50,166 bases of DNA from a virus. The first letter of the stretch is position 1. Each line of letters begins with the position of its first letter. Made by a program: the position numbers and the translations under genes. Under the pieces are notes generated by a model that was given only the letters and a program-made list of their open reading frames with translations, was not told where the DNA came from and ran no database searches. Shown here piece after piece: positions 7,172-16,176 of this stretch. The stretch spans positions 1 through 50,166 of the IMG/VR virus record IMGVR_UViG_3300035187_001512; one strand, written 5' to 3'.

Positions 7172-10100
7172 TTAAACCTCCACCCAACTATTATCAGGAC
7201 TAAAATAAATTATTTCATTTGTTCCGTCTATACTATAACCAATAATTCTAATAACATCACCGCTACCTGATGGTGCTGTTGTTGTTACTTCTCCTGCGGT
7301 TGTTGAAATGTATACTATATCACCAGTATTTGTTACAAATCCTGAATTTCTAATATATCCTCTAACTAACATACCCTCAGATGGTGAAGAACCAAGAGCA
7401 AATGCTAACATTCCAGTGGCACCTGATGCAAAATCCGCATCAGTATCAACCCACGCTTGGGAACTATTTAAATAGTACAATCTACCGGCAGTTAAACTTC
7501 CCGAACCAAATGTCACAATATCACCATAACCATCTACTGATGTTGTTAATTCTGTTGTTGGGTCATGTATAAATTGGTAGTCACCTCTAACATCTAATTT
7601 ACGATTTGGTCCGTTTGTTCCAATACCCACATGGTCAACACCAGCATCAATAAAAAGCAAGTTCGAATCAACACTACCTTTAACTTGAAAATCTGAACCC
7701 GCATTTGCCAAATCATTAAAAATAGCAGAACCTTGTTCTGTCAGAATTGAATAGTTATTTGTAGAAGCCCCATCAGAATTAATCCATACTCCGTAGTTAT
7801 TTTTGGCATCATTAGAAACCGTAACTTTTAACCCATATTTATTCCCCGATGAAGTATCAACAACTCCAATAACATCAATCTGTTCACCATACTGTGTTGA
7901 AGGACCTGTTGGTGCATTCGAGTTTGTAATTTTAGACCCCCAACCATCACCAATACTTCCAAAAATTTGAGGTTCTATTCCTACATTCTTTAAAGAACCA
8001 CCTGTAACATTTAAAAAAATTCCTGTATTGTTTTCGGTTGTCCCTAATACACTTAATTCCATTCCAGTTTTACTACCAAGTGAATTTCCATGGTCACCTA
8101 AAACCACACCCGTAATACCTGTATGAAACGAACTGTCTTTTGTACTATTATTTTGAAAACTAATTGCGGTATTGTCTCCGTATATCGTACCGTTACCAAC
8201 GGCAACATTCAAACCTAAATTTGATAATACTGCATCATAAACTAAAATATCATGACCTGTTAAACCAGAAACAAGAGTTTGGTCCCCTTGACCTGTTACT
8301 TTTGAAGTAGAATATCCAAAACTTTGACTGGTTTGTGTTGATGCAACATGTAATCCAAAAATGTCGTTTCCTACCGTATCTAAAATAAATTGGTGTCCCT
8401 GAACCCCCAATCTTTGAATTCCTCCGTTGAATATTAAATTATTATCTGAAACTATGCCTCCGGCACCATCTGAGCGTAAAACTTGATATGTTGACCCGCT
8501 CACTGTTGGTGATGTTCCACTTGTACCGTTAGTTCCCGATGTCCCATTTGTACCACTAGTGCCATTAGTCCCCGAACTACCTGAAGTTCCATTGGTGCCT
8601 GACGTTCCATTTGTTCCGTTTGTTCCGCTTGTACCATTCAATCCATTATAAACCCAAGATATTGTATATGTAATGTCATTAGTAAAGGATCCATTTGCAA
8701 CAACATTTGTTACGTTAAATCGGTATACAGATCCTGAAACTGTAATACTAGTAACAGTCCAAATACCAATAATATTATTACTACCAACTTGAGTAACTTG
8801 TAAATAAACCGGATTACCTAACGCTTGTATTGAATCAATTGACGAAAACCAAACCGAGTAATTAGCACTATTAATGTCCGATGTATTAACGTAAATTGAT
8901 GCTATTGATGATATTGTTGCCGAATCACTTGTAAAAAATGTCGCTGTAGGGATACCTCCTCCAGTTTTGTGTATCCATCTACCTGAGTTTGATCCGTCAT
9001 TACCTGCAAATCCACTAGTACCATTAGTTCCGTTTGTTCCACTAGTACCATTAGTTCCTGAAGTACCATTTGTACCATTAGTTCCTGAAGTTCCATTCGC
9101 TCCGCTAGTACCATTAGTTCCAGATGTTCCGTTTGTTCCGTTAGTACCGCTAGTTCCATTAGTTCCTGATGTCCCGTTGGTTCCGCTTGAACCACTAGTT
9201 CCATTTGTACCTGAAGTACCGTTAGTACCTGATGTACCATTAGTCCCCGAACTACCTGAAGTTCCATTAGTTCCTGAGGTTCCATTCGTTCCGCTAGTCC
9301 CGTTAGTTCCGCTTGTCCCATTTGTCCCACTAGTCCCATTTGTCCCACTTGAACCTGAAGTTCCGTTCGTACCACTAGTTCCATTTGTCCCATTAGTACC
9401 TGAAGTACCATTCGTACCTGAACTACCCGATGTCCCATTAGTTCCTGAAGAACCGCTAGTCCCGTTTGTACCCGAACTACCTGAAGTTCCGTTAGTTCCG
9501 CTAGTACCATTTGTACCGCTAGACCCTGATGTACCGTTGGTTCCACTAGTACCATTGGTCCCTGATGACCCTGATGTACCATTTGTACCCGATGTGCCGT
9601 TAGTACCTGAAGAACCTGATGTGCCGTTTGTTCCGCTACTACCATTCGTACCTGATGAACCACTTGTACCGTTTGTCCCTGAAGTTCCGTTTGTTCCTGA
9701 AGTTCCATTAGTTCCACTAGTCCCGTTTGTTCCTGATGTTCCATTCGTTCCGTTTGTCCCCGAAGAACCATTTGTTCCTGATGTACCATTCGTTCCGCTA
9801 GACCCCGAAGTACCATTTGTACCTGATGTTCCATTGGTCCCCGAAGAACCTGACGTTCCGTTAGTACCACTTGTTCCATTAGTTCCTGAAGAACCACTTG
9901 TCCCATTAGTTCCGCTTGTCCCATTTGTTCCACTAGTTCCATTGGTGCCACTACTTCCGCTTGTCCCATTTGTTCCTGATGTGCCGTTGGTTCCATTTGT
10001 ACCTGAAGACCCGCTAGTGCCGTTTGTACCACTACTTCCTGAAGTACCATTGGTACCTGACGTACCATTTGTACCTGATGTTCCATTTGTACCACTAGTT

Positions 10101-13100
10101 CCATTTGTACCACTAGACCCCGAAGAACCATTAGTACCATTGGTTCCGCTAGTCCCGTTCGTACCTGAAGTACCACCACCAACGATTAAAGATGCGGAGA
10201 AATAACTTGTCGCCCTATTAGAACCACCCTCAAGATTTCTACTTGTTGGGTCTCCATTATAACCCGTAAATTCAACATAATCAGTAGTCCCATTAAAATA
10301 AATTATTTTAGTATTACCTTGAGAAACACCTGCAGATGTTGTTGTTTGATTTTGCCAAATGAATGTTTGATTTCCATTTTTACGGATTTGTGAATTATAT
10401 TGATTGTTCGCTACCGTGGCTGTTTGCCAAAAAACTTCAAGTGTCACATTGTAGTAACCCGCAATTGTTGGTGTAAATTGATATGTTGAAGAATTCCACC
10501 AGTTTTGTGGGTCAAAATCATCAATAAATTGAATTATAGTATCAACATTTGAAGGAATTGATTGATTTGTTGATAAATAACCTTGAACAACATAGTTGGA
10601 TGCCGTTAGATTACCTCCATCAGTACCTGACGTTCCGTTAGTACCGTTTGTTCCGCTAGTTCCGTTTGTACCATTTGTTCCACTAGTCCCATTAGTACCC
10701 GATGAACCACTTGTACCGTTTGTCCCTGAAGTTCCATTGGTTCCACTACTTCCTGATGTCCCATTTGTACCACTAGTACCATTCGTACCTGACGTTCCAT
10801 TAGTCCCACTACTACCACTAGTTCCGTTAGTTCCTGAAGAGCCACTCGTACCATTAGTTCCGCTAGTTCCATTAGTACCGCTAGACCCCGAAGTACCATT
10901 AGTCCCTGATGTTCCGTTTGTGCCCGAAGAACCTGAAGTACCATTAGTACCACTACTACCACTTGTCCCATTTGTACCTGATGAACCGCTAGTACCATTT
11001 GTTCCGCTAGTTCCATCTGTACCCGATGAACCAGAAGTACCATTAGTACCTGATGTTCCATTTGTCCCGCTCGTACCATTGGTTCCATTTGTCCCGCTAG
11101 TACCATTAGTCCCACTTGTACCATTAGTCCCGTTGGTACCTGATGATCCATTAGTTCCATTAGTTCCTGAAGTCCCATTTGTACCGCTAGTTCCATTCGT
11201 ACCGTTAGTCCCACTTGTACCATTAGTCCCTGAAGTTCCATTGGTTCCATTGGTTCCACTAGATCCATTTGTACCATTCGTACCTGAAGTCCCGTTAGTT
11301 CCGCTAGTTCCATTTGTTCCACTAGATCCATTTGTACCATCTGTGCCTGAAGTTCCATTGGTTCCGCTAGTACCGTTTGTACCATTAGTCCCACTAGTTC
11401 CGTTCGTACCTGAAGTTCCATTTGTTCCTGATGTACCATTTGTTCCTGAAGTACCGTTAGTACCGTTTGTCCCACTAGTTCCATTCGTACCGTTTGTTCC
11501 CGATGTACCATTTGTACCGCTAGTCCCGTTTGTACCATTTGTTCCTGACGTACCGTTTGTTCCATTAGTTCCACTACTACCACTTGTGCCATTAGTTCCT
11601 GACGAACCGCTTGATCCTGATGTTCCTGACGAACCGCTTGATCCTGATGATCCACTAGTACCATTTGTACCCGAAGTTCCGTTAGTTCCTGATGTTCCAC
11701 TAGTTCCCGAAGAACCACTTGAACCATTAATTACACCTAATGTTGTTTGACCAAAAGAATAATGAGTCGTACCTTCGGTAACAAAAGTAACTGTATGTGA
11801 TTGATTTGAAGTGTTAGTAGCATTTACTTTAACCAAAATTCTATCTGTTGTATTGATAGTATAACCACTCTGATAAGTATCGCTTAACACCATTGATGGA
11901 TTTGGTGAATTAGTTGTTACGGGTCCTGGGTCTGTTGTAAATAATAATGTTTCAGTTCCTCCTGTTGTTCTTGAATAAACCTCACAAAAAATATTAAAAC
12001 TTGCGTTATTGTTTTCTTTGTATGAGTGTAAATAAAATGACCAAATTCCCGCAGGAATAACCGAAACATTTGGATAATTTGATGGTGTTAAATAGGATTG
12101 AATTGTTGATGTAACACCATTTGCAATAGTAACTGTAACTGTTTGTTGAGATCCTGTAGTTGGAATTGGTGAAAATTCTTTATATGGTGTTTGTGTTACT
12201 GATTCGTTAAAATAATAAATAAGACCACCTGAAATACCATTTACTCCACTTGTACCTGAAGAACCTGAGGTTCCACTAGTTCCTGATGTTCCATTTGTAC
12301 CATTAGTCCCTGAAGTCCCTGATGTTCCGTTTGTTCCTGATGAACCGCTAGTTCCATTAGTACCACTTGAACCCGATGTTCCATTTGTTCCGTTAGTACC
12401 TGAACTACCGGATGAACCACTTGTACCATTAGTCCCCGAAGAACCTGACGTACCATTTGTTCCGCTGGTTCCATTTGTGCCTGATGAGCCTGAAGTACCG
12501 TTTGTGCCGCTACTTCCAGAAGTACCATTTGTTCCACTAGAACCTGATGTTCCATCTGTTCCGGATGAGCCTGAAGTGCCATTTGTTCCTGACGTTCCGT
12601 TTGTGCCCGAAGAACCTGATGTACCGTTTGTTCCTGAAGAACCACTAGTTCCGTTAGTACCTGATGTACCGCTTGATCCACTAGTACCATCCGTACCTGA
12701 ACTACCACTTGTTCCATCAGTACCGCTAGATCCGTTTGACCCATCCGTACCTGAAGTTCCATTTGTACCAGATGTTCCTTGTTCACCTACAAGACAAAGT
12801 GTAACACCCGCTTGTGTTTTATAACCAGGGTTTGAAGAATATGTGATACCAGCAACTAAAGTACCCGTTGAAGCAGTGTAACCACTAATAAAGATATATT
12901 CTATAACATCATCAGGTGCATACACACTTAATGTTTGTCCAGGACCCCATGACATATTTGGATACGAGGGTCCATTGTAGGTTGTACCTACCGATTGAAA
13001 ATAATAATCTCCCGCTAAGAATGGTGTACAAATTACCGCGGATGTTCCTGAAGATCCATCTGTTCCACTAGTCCCTGAAGACCCGCTACTTCCATCTGTT

Positions 13101-14755
13101 CCTGAAGTACCACTACTTCCGTCAGTACCTGATGTCCCACTAGATCCATCTGTTCCGCTTGTCCCACTACTTCCGTCTGTTCCTGAAGTACCACTTGACC
13201 CATCTGTTCCACTTGTGCCCGAAGATCCTGAACTACCGTCAGTTCCTGAAGTGCCACTACTACCATCTGTACCACTTGTACCACTACTTCCGTCTGTTCC
13301 GCTTGTTCCACTTGATCCATCTGTACCGCTAGTTCCGTCTGTTCCGCTTGAACCTGAAGTTCCATCCGTTCCGCTAGTTCCGCTTGAACCTGAAGTTCCA
13401 TCCGTTCCGCTAGTTCCGCTTGAACCTGAAGTACCATCCGTTCCGCTAGTTCCACTAGAACCTGATGTCCCATTTGTTCCTGATGTTCCATCCGTACCCG
13501 AAGACCCGTTTGTACCACTACTTCCTGACGTACCATTAGTTCCTGAACTTCCATTAGTGCCATTAGTACCACTTGTTCCATTTGTTCCTGAAGACCCGCT
13601 AGTTCCATTAGTACCACTTGAACCTGATGTTCCATTTGTTCCTGAAGAACCGGAAGTACCTGAAGACCCTGAAGTACCGTTAGTTCCAGATGATCCAGAT
13701 GTCCCATTTGTTCCGCTTGTCCCATTTGTTCCACTAGTTCCATTGGTGCCACTACTTCCTGATGTTCCATTTGTTCCTGATGTGCCGTTGGTTCCATTTG
13801 TTCCTGAGGATCCACTTGTCCCATTTGTACCCGAACTTCCACTAGTTCCATTGGTTCCTGATGTTCCATTAACTCCAGATAAACCACTTGTACCATTGGT
13901 CCCGCTCGAACCGTTAGTACCATTCGTTCCTGATGTGCCGTTTGTCCCGCTTGAACCTGATGTCCCACTCGAACCTGATGTCCCATTTGTACCACTGGTT
14001 CCATTAGTTCCCGAAGAACCGCTCGTACCATTTGTGCCCGAACTTCCTGATGTTCCGTTTGTTCCTGAAGATCCACTAGACCCAGATGTACCGCTTGAAC
14101 CTGAAGCACCAGTTGCGGTAACACCAGTTATAGAAACCGTGTTTCCAGAATTATCGTAAAGTACTATTGTACTTGAACCCGAAAAATATGTACCTCCTGT
14201 TGTGTAAACATCAAAAGGTTTGAAAATCCTCCAATTAGAATTTGATGTTCCTCCACTTACACCTTCAATTGTTGATCCAGTCCATGAATTAATAAATGAT
14301 TGTCCGGCTGGGGTATTATTTTTTACCGTTGTCCCAAAGTTAGAAATAACAACAGTAGGTCCTCCAGGTCCTGTTGCACCAGTGGCGTTTGACCAAAGTG
14401 TATCGTAATTAGGTATATAATATTGATAGAACTGATCCAATTCATATACATAAACAACCATTCCCAATCTTCGTCTACCACTAGAAATATTATCAGAGTT
14501 TAGAGTTAAAACATCCGGAGAAAAAACACTTCCAGAACCTTTTGTAAAACTTATTGGAATTGAGTTACCACTAAACTCAATTGATCCAGTTTGTCCAACT
14601 GGTATTTGATAAATCAAATCTGTCAAGTTATAAACCTCAGAATACCCTCCAACTGATAAAATACTAAACGTTGTTCCAAAAGTTTGATTTCTCAATACAG
14701 ATGGTGTTCCTATTGATAGTGTTGGTGATATGGGATTTTTATACAGACCTGACAT
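7172..14755 (-). CDS. Giant collagen-like tail fibre, 2527 residues
   Basis: A very long fibre protein. After a ~215-residue N-terminal domain come five Gly-X-Y collagen-like blocks made almost only of GTS, GTN, GSS and GTD triplets with no proline. Between the blocks are globular beta modules; the third (10172-10615) resembles a C1q/TNF-like fold (YQFTPTIAGYYNVTLEVF, then SQIRKNG). The C-terminal ~450 residues (7172-8512) look like a beta-rich shaft followed by VGIGTNGPNRKLDVRG, a motif usually found just before an S74 autoproteolytic chaperone. Here it is followed instead by a non-S74 domain (TAGRLYYLNSSQAWVDTD). The blocks abound in Thr, Ser and Asn-Gly-Thr, candidate glycosylation sites. 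Trimerisation is expected from collagen-like fibres generally. Exact placement on the virion is unknown. Confidence 0.92.
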   Translation of the reverse strand: MSGLYKNPISPTLSIGTPSVLRNQTFGTTFSILSVGGYSEVYNLTDLIYQIPVGQTGSIEFSGNSIPISFTKGSGSVFSPDVLTLNSDNISSGRRRLGMVVYVYELDQFYQYYIPNYDTLWSNATGATGPGGPTVVISNFGTTVKNNTPAGQSFINSWTGSTIEGVSGGTSNSNWRIFKPFDVYTTGGTYFSGSSTIVLYDNSGNTVSITGVTATGASGSSGTSGSSGSSGTNGTSGSSGTNGTSGSSGTNGTSGTNGTSGSSGTSGSSGTNGTSGTNGTNGSSGTNGTSGLSGVNGTSGTNGTSGSSGTNGTSGSSGTNGTNGTSGTNGTSGSSGTNGTSGTNGTSGTNGTSGSSGTNGTSGSSGTSGSSGTNGTSGSSGTNGTSGSSGTNGTSGTNGTNGSSGTNGTSGSSGTNGSSGTDGTSGTNGTSGSSGTSGTDGTSGSSGTSGTDGTSGSSGTSGTDGTSGSSGTDGTSGTDGSSGTSGTDGSSGTSGTDGSSGTSGTDGSSGSSGTSGTDGSSGTSGTDGSSGTSGTDGSSGTSGTDGSSGTSGTDGSSGSSGTSGTDGSSGTSAVICTPFLAGDYYFQSVGTTYNGPSYPNMSWGPGQTLSVYAPDDVIEYIFISGYTASTGTLVAGITYSSNPGYKTQAGVTLCLVGEQGTSGTNGTSGTDGSNGSSGTDGTSGSSGTDGTSGSSGTSGTNGTSGSSGTNGTSGSSGTNGTSGTNGTSGSSGTDGTSGSSGTNGTSGSSGTNGTSGSSGTNGTSGTNGTSGSSGTNGTSGSSGSSGTNGTNGTSGSSGTNGTSGSSGTNGTSGTSGTNGTNGTSGTSGTSGSSGTSGVNGISGGLIYYFNESVTQTPYKEFSPIPTTGSQQTVTVTIANGVTSTIQSYLTPSNYPNVSVIPAGIWSFYLHSYKENNNASFNIFCEVYSRTTGGTETLLFTTDPGPVTTNSPNPSMVLSDTYQSGYTINTTDRILVKVNATNTSNQSHTVTFVTEGTTHYSFGQTTLGVINGSSGSSGTSGTSGTNGTSGTNGTSGSSGSSGSSGTSGSSGSSGTNGTSGSSGTNGTNGTSGTNGTNGTSGTNGTSGTNGTNGTSGTNGTNGTSGTNGTSGTNGTSGTNGTSGTNGTNGTSGTNGTSGTDGTNGSSGTNGTSGTNGTSGTNGTNGSSGTNGTNGTSGTNGTSGTNGTNGTSGTNGTSGTNGTNGSSGTNGTNGTSGTNGTSGTNGTNGTSGTNGTSGTNGTSGSSGTDGTSGTNGTSGSSGTNGTSGSSGTNGTSGSSGTNGTSGTNGTSGSSGTNGTSGTNGTSGSSGTNGTSGSSGTNGTSGTNGTSGTNGTSGSSGTNGTSGTNGTSGSSGTNGTSGTNGTNGTSGTNGTNGTSGTDGGNLTASNYVVQGYLSTNQSIPSNVDTIIQFIDDFDPQNWWNSSTYQFTPTIAGYYNVTLEVFWQTATVANNQYNSQIRKNGNQTFIWQNQTTTSAGVSQGNTKIIYFNGTTDYVEFTGYNGDPTSRNLEGGSNRATSYFSASLIVGGGTSGTNGTSGTNGTNGSSGSSGTNGTSGTNGTSGTNGTSGTNGTSGSSGTNGTSGSSGTNGTNGTSGTNGTSGSSGTNGTSGTNGTSGTNGTSGSSGTNGTSGTNGTSGSSGTNGTSGTNGTSGSSGTNGTSGTNGSSGTNGTNGTSGTNGTSGTNGTSGTNGTSGTNGTSGSSGTNGSSGTNGTSGSSGTNGTSGTNGTSGSSGTNGTSGTNGTSGSSGTNGTSGTNGTSGSSGTNGTSGSSGTNGTSGSSGTNGTSGTNGTNGTSGTNGTSGSSGTNGTSGTNGTSGTNGTSGTNGTSGTNGTSGSSGTNGTSGTNGTSGTNGTSGSSGTNGTSGTNGTSGTNGTNGTSGTNGTSGANGTSGTNGTNGTSGTNGTSGTNGTNGTSGFAGNDGSNSGRWIHKTGGGIPTATFFTSDSATISSIASIYVNTSDINSANYSVWFSSIDSIQALGNPVYLQVTQVGSNNIIGIWTVTSITVSGSVYRFNVTNVVANGSFTNDITYTISWVYNGLNGTSGTNGTNGTSGTNGTSGSSGTNGTSGTNGTSGTNGTSGTSPTVSGSTYQVLRSDGAGGIVSDNNLIFNGGIQRLGVQGHQFILDTVGNDIFGLHVASTQTSQSFGYSTSKVTGQGDQTLVSGLTGHDILVYDAVLSNLGLNVAVGNGTIYGDNTAISFQNNSTKDSSFHTGITGVVLGDHGNSLGSKTGMELSVLGTTENNTGIFLNVTGGSLKNVGIEPQIFGSIGDGWGSKITNSNAPTGPSTQYGEQIDVIGVVDTSSGNKYGLKVTVSNDAKNNYGVWINSDGASTNNYSILTEQGSAIFNDLANAGSDFQVKGSVDSNLLFIDAGVDHVGIGTNGPNRKLDVRGDYQFIHDPTTELTTSVDGYGDIVTFGSGSLTAGRLYYLNSSQAWVDTDADFASGATGMLAFALGSSPSEGMLVRGYIRNSGFVTNTGDIVYISTTAGEVTTTAPSGSGDVIRIIGYSIDGTNEIIYFSPDNSWVEV
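8512..8638 (-). repeat. Collagen-like Gly-X-Y block 5 (shortest)
   Basis: About 42 residues of GTS/GTN/GSS triplets directly before the C-terminal shaft domain of the fibre. The plus strand shows the 9-nt periodic cc(a/g/t)ttngt(n)cc pattern of the repeat. Boundaries are approximate. Confidence 0.8.
9010..10172 (-). repeat. Collagen-like Gly-X-Y block 4 (longest)
   Basis: About 388 residues of uninterrupted Gly-X-Y, mainly GTNGTSG and GTSGSSG, with single variants such as GAN and GFA near the downstream end. Synonymous codons vary strongly between units although the amino acid repeat is strict, which argues for old, protein-level selected repeats rather than fresh slippage. Confidence 0.9.
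10615..11729 (-). repeat. Collagen-like Gly-X-Y block 3
   Basis: About 370 residues of Gly-X-Y between globular modules 2 and 3. It is especially rich in GTNGTNGTSG runs, so Asn-Gly-Thr sites are densest here. Confidence 0.9.
12238..12778 (-). repeat. Collagen-like Gly-X-Y block 2
   Basis: About 180 residues of Gly-X-Y between globular modules 1 (12779-13038) and 2 (11730-12237). It mixes GTN, GTD, GSS and GTS triplets. Confidence 0.88.
13038..14112 (-). repeat. Collagen-like Gly-X-Y block 1 with a GTD-rich second half
   Basis: About 358 residues of Gly-X-Y. The N-terminal half uses GTN, while the second half switches to GTDGSSGTSG units with Asp in place of Asn. That removes the Asn-Gly-Thr sites and makes this part acidic. 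The sharp composition change within one block is notable. Confidence 0.9.
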
Positions 14756-14778
14756 TTTATTGTTATGAATTCAATTTA

Positions 14779-16137
14779 TTATTGTATATCATTTCCTTTA
14801 AAATAAATACGGAAATTATTGTTTAATTTGAAGATTGGACTTGGGAAAGTTGTATAAACTCGATACACATCTTGTGGTATTGTTGATCCCGTATAATTGA
14901 AGGTATATGTATATATTGTTTGTTCCATATTTACCGGACTTAATGATTGTGCATTTCCTGAATCATTTAATCCAATTTCCACTTGTTTCAATCCATTGGT
15001 TGATCCAGTTGGAATAATCCATGTGTACCATGATTGACATCCAACATAATTTTGAGGAACCTCTGTTGTAAAGAAATTGTAAGCCACTATATTGTTTCCA
15101 AAACTATCTAATCCACCAGAAGTTGTTGGAACAAACTGTGTAATTATTCCAGGGAATGAACCACCTGTCCACCCACTATAATTTACATATAGATTCATGT
15201 CTATGTTGAACTGTGTTTGATCCTGAGTTGGTTGAGATGAATTTGTAAACCCAAAGAAGTTAGATCCCCCATCATACATATACTGACCTATTGCCGTAGA
15301 TCCTGTTACTGGTTCTATGAACAAAAAGACTTGATTTACAAACGTTGGACTTGAAGTAGGTGTTGGTGTTAATGTTGGGGTTAACGTTGGTGTGACAGTT
15401 GGAGTTACTGTATTTGTAGGAGTTATTGTTGGAGTAATTGTTGGTGTAACCGTATTAGTTGGAGTGATTGATGGAGTTGGTGGTGGAGAAGTTGAAGTGA
15501 CAGTTGGTGTAGGTGTTGTGGTTGGAGTTTTTGTTGGAGTAGTTGTTACCGTTGGTGTTGGTGTATATCCAGAAGAAGGGGTTACTGTTGGTGTTACTGT
15601 ATTTGTTGGTGTTACAGTATTCGTTGGAGTTGGGGTTACAGGACACCCACTTGTGTTACTTGGTGTTGGTCTTGGTGAAGTTGCCGGTCTTGGGGTTTTG
15701 CTTGGTTTTGGACAACCACAAGGATTTGTACAAGTTTCTGTTGGTGTTGGAGTTATTGTTGGAGTAATAGTTGCGGTTATTGATGGTGTTGGTGTTGGAG
15801 TAGGCACTTTGCAAGGATCGTAAGATGGTGTAGGTGTTGGTGTTGAGGTTGGTGCCGGAGTTGGGGTTCTTGTAGGTGTGATAGTAACGGTCGGTGTTGG
15901 AGTTAATCTTGGTACTTGTAAAATGTTATTACAATCGTTTCCACAAAATTGACCCAATACTAAAATTGTATAAGTTCCATATATTTCTCTTGGTGGAGTT
16001 AAAAGTGAAGAATCAAAAAAATATGGTAACAATTGTGTTCCAAGATTTATAACAATATTTTGATTGTCTGGCTTGAACAATATTTGTGCATATTGACCAT
16101 TGTAAGACGGACTAGAAATTGTTATTGTTTGACTCAT
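14779..16137 (-). CDS. Pro/Thr-linker virion surface protein, 452 residues
   Basis: Three parts are visible. Residues 1-78 form a small domain ([16 protein letters not shown]; a Cys pair in [10 protein letters not shown]). Residues ~79-270 are a Pro/Thr-rich linker of TPT, ITPT and TVTPT units, interrupted by a short Cys/Pro segment ([18 protein letters not shown]). Residues ~271-452 form a beta-rich C-terminal domain ([19 protein letters not shown] ... [17 protein letters not shown]). The linker resembles extended, often O-glycosylated mucin-like linkers. The ATG start is 11 nt after a GTATTTATA element. It lies between the VWA-domain protein and the collagen-like fibre on the same strand and is probably a virion surface component. 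No family is recognised. Confidence 0.8.
   Translation of the reverse strand: MSQTITISSPSYNGQYAQILFKPDNQNIVINLGTQLLPYFFDSSLLTPPREIYGTYTILVLGQFCGNDCNNILQVPRLTPTPTVTITPTRTPTPAPTSTPTPTPSYDPCKVPTPTPTPSITATITPTITPTPTETCTNPCGCPKPSKTPRPATSPRPTPSNTSGCPVTPTPTNTVTPTNTVTPTVTPSSGYTPTPTVTTTPTKTPTTTPTPTVTSTSPPPTPSITPTNTVTPTITPTITPTNTVTPTVTPTLTPTLTPTPTSSPTFVNQVFLFIEPVTGSTAIGQYMYDGGSNFFGFTNSSQPTQDQTQFNIDMNLYVNYSGWTGGSFPGIITQFVPTTSGGLDSFGNNIVAYNFFTTEVPQNYVGCQSWYTWIIPTGSTNGLKQVEIGLNDSGNAQSLSPVNMEQTIYTYTFNYTGSTIPQDVYRVYTTFPSPIFKLNNNFRIYFKGNDIQ
15355..15905 (-). repeat. Pro/Thr-rich repeat tract encoding TPT/ITPT units
   Basis: The plus strand shows a long GGTGTTGGTGTTACTGTT-like low-complexity pattern. On the minus strand it encodes alternating Pro-Thr, Ile-Thr-Pro-Thr and Val-Thr-Pro-Thr units that link the N- and C-terminal domains of the 452-residue protein. 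Confidence 0.85.
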
Positions 16138-16148
16138 CGATACTTTTT

Positions 16149-16157
16149 TATAAATAC
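16149..16157 (-). promoter_or_regulatory. Putative late promoter element GTATTTATA
   Basis: Minus-strand GTATTTATA in the 39-nt gap before the gene ending at 14779, 11 nt from its ATG. The surrounding AATAGGTATTTATAAAAAA nearly repeats the copy at 570-578. Confidence 0.55.
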
Positions 16158-16176
16158 CTATTTAAACAAAATTGGT

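Noticed and set aside
8512-14112. Dense short repeats that superficially suggest a CRISPR array
   Set aside because: The units are in-frame 9-nt codon triplets with no constant repeat or unique spacers, fully explained by the collagen-like protein.
8967-14159. Long plus-strand open frames encoding LVPLVPFVPEVP-type repeats opposite the fibre, and minus-strand frames in another phase of the same region
   Set aside because: They are antisense or out-of-phase readings of the Gly-X-Y repeat; their composition is dictated by the fibre codons, they lack plausible starts, and the fibre frame alone continues into folded modules.
15392-15823. Plus-strand frame rich in VGVTVFVGV units resembling a membrane protein
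   Set aside because: It is the complement of the Thr-Pro linker of the 452-residue gene and has no start signal or flanking domain.
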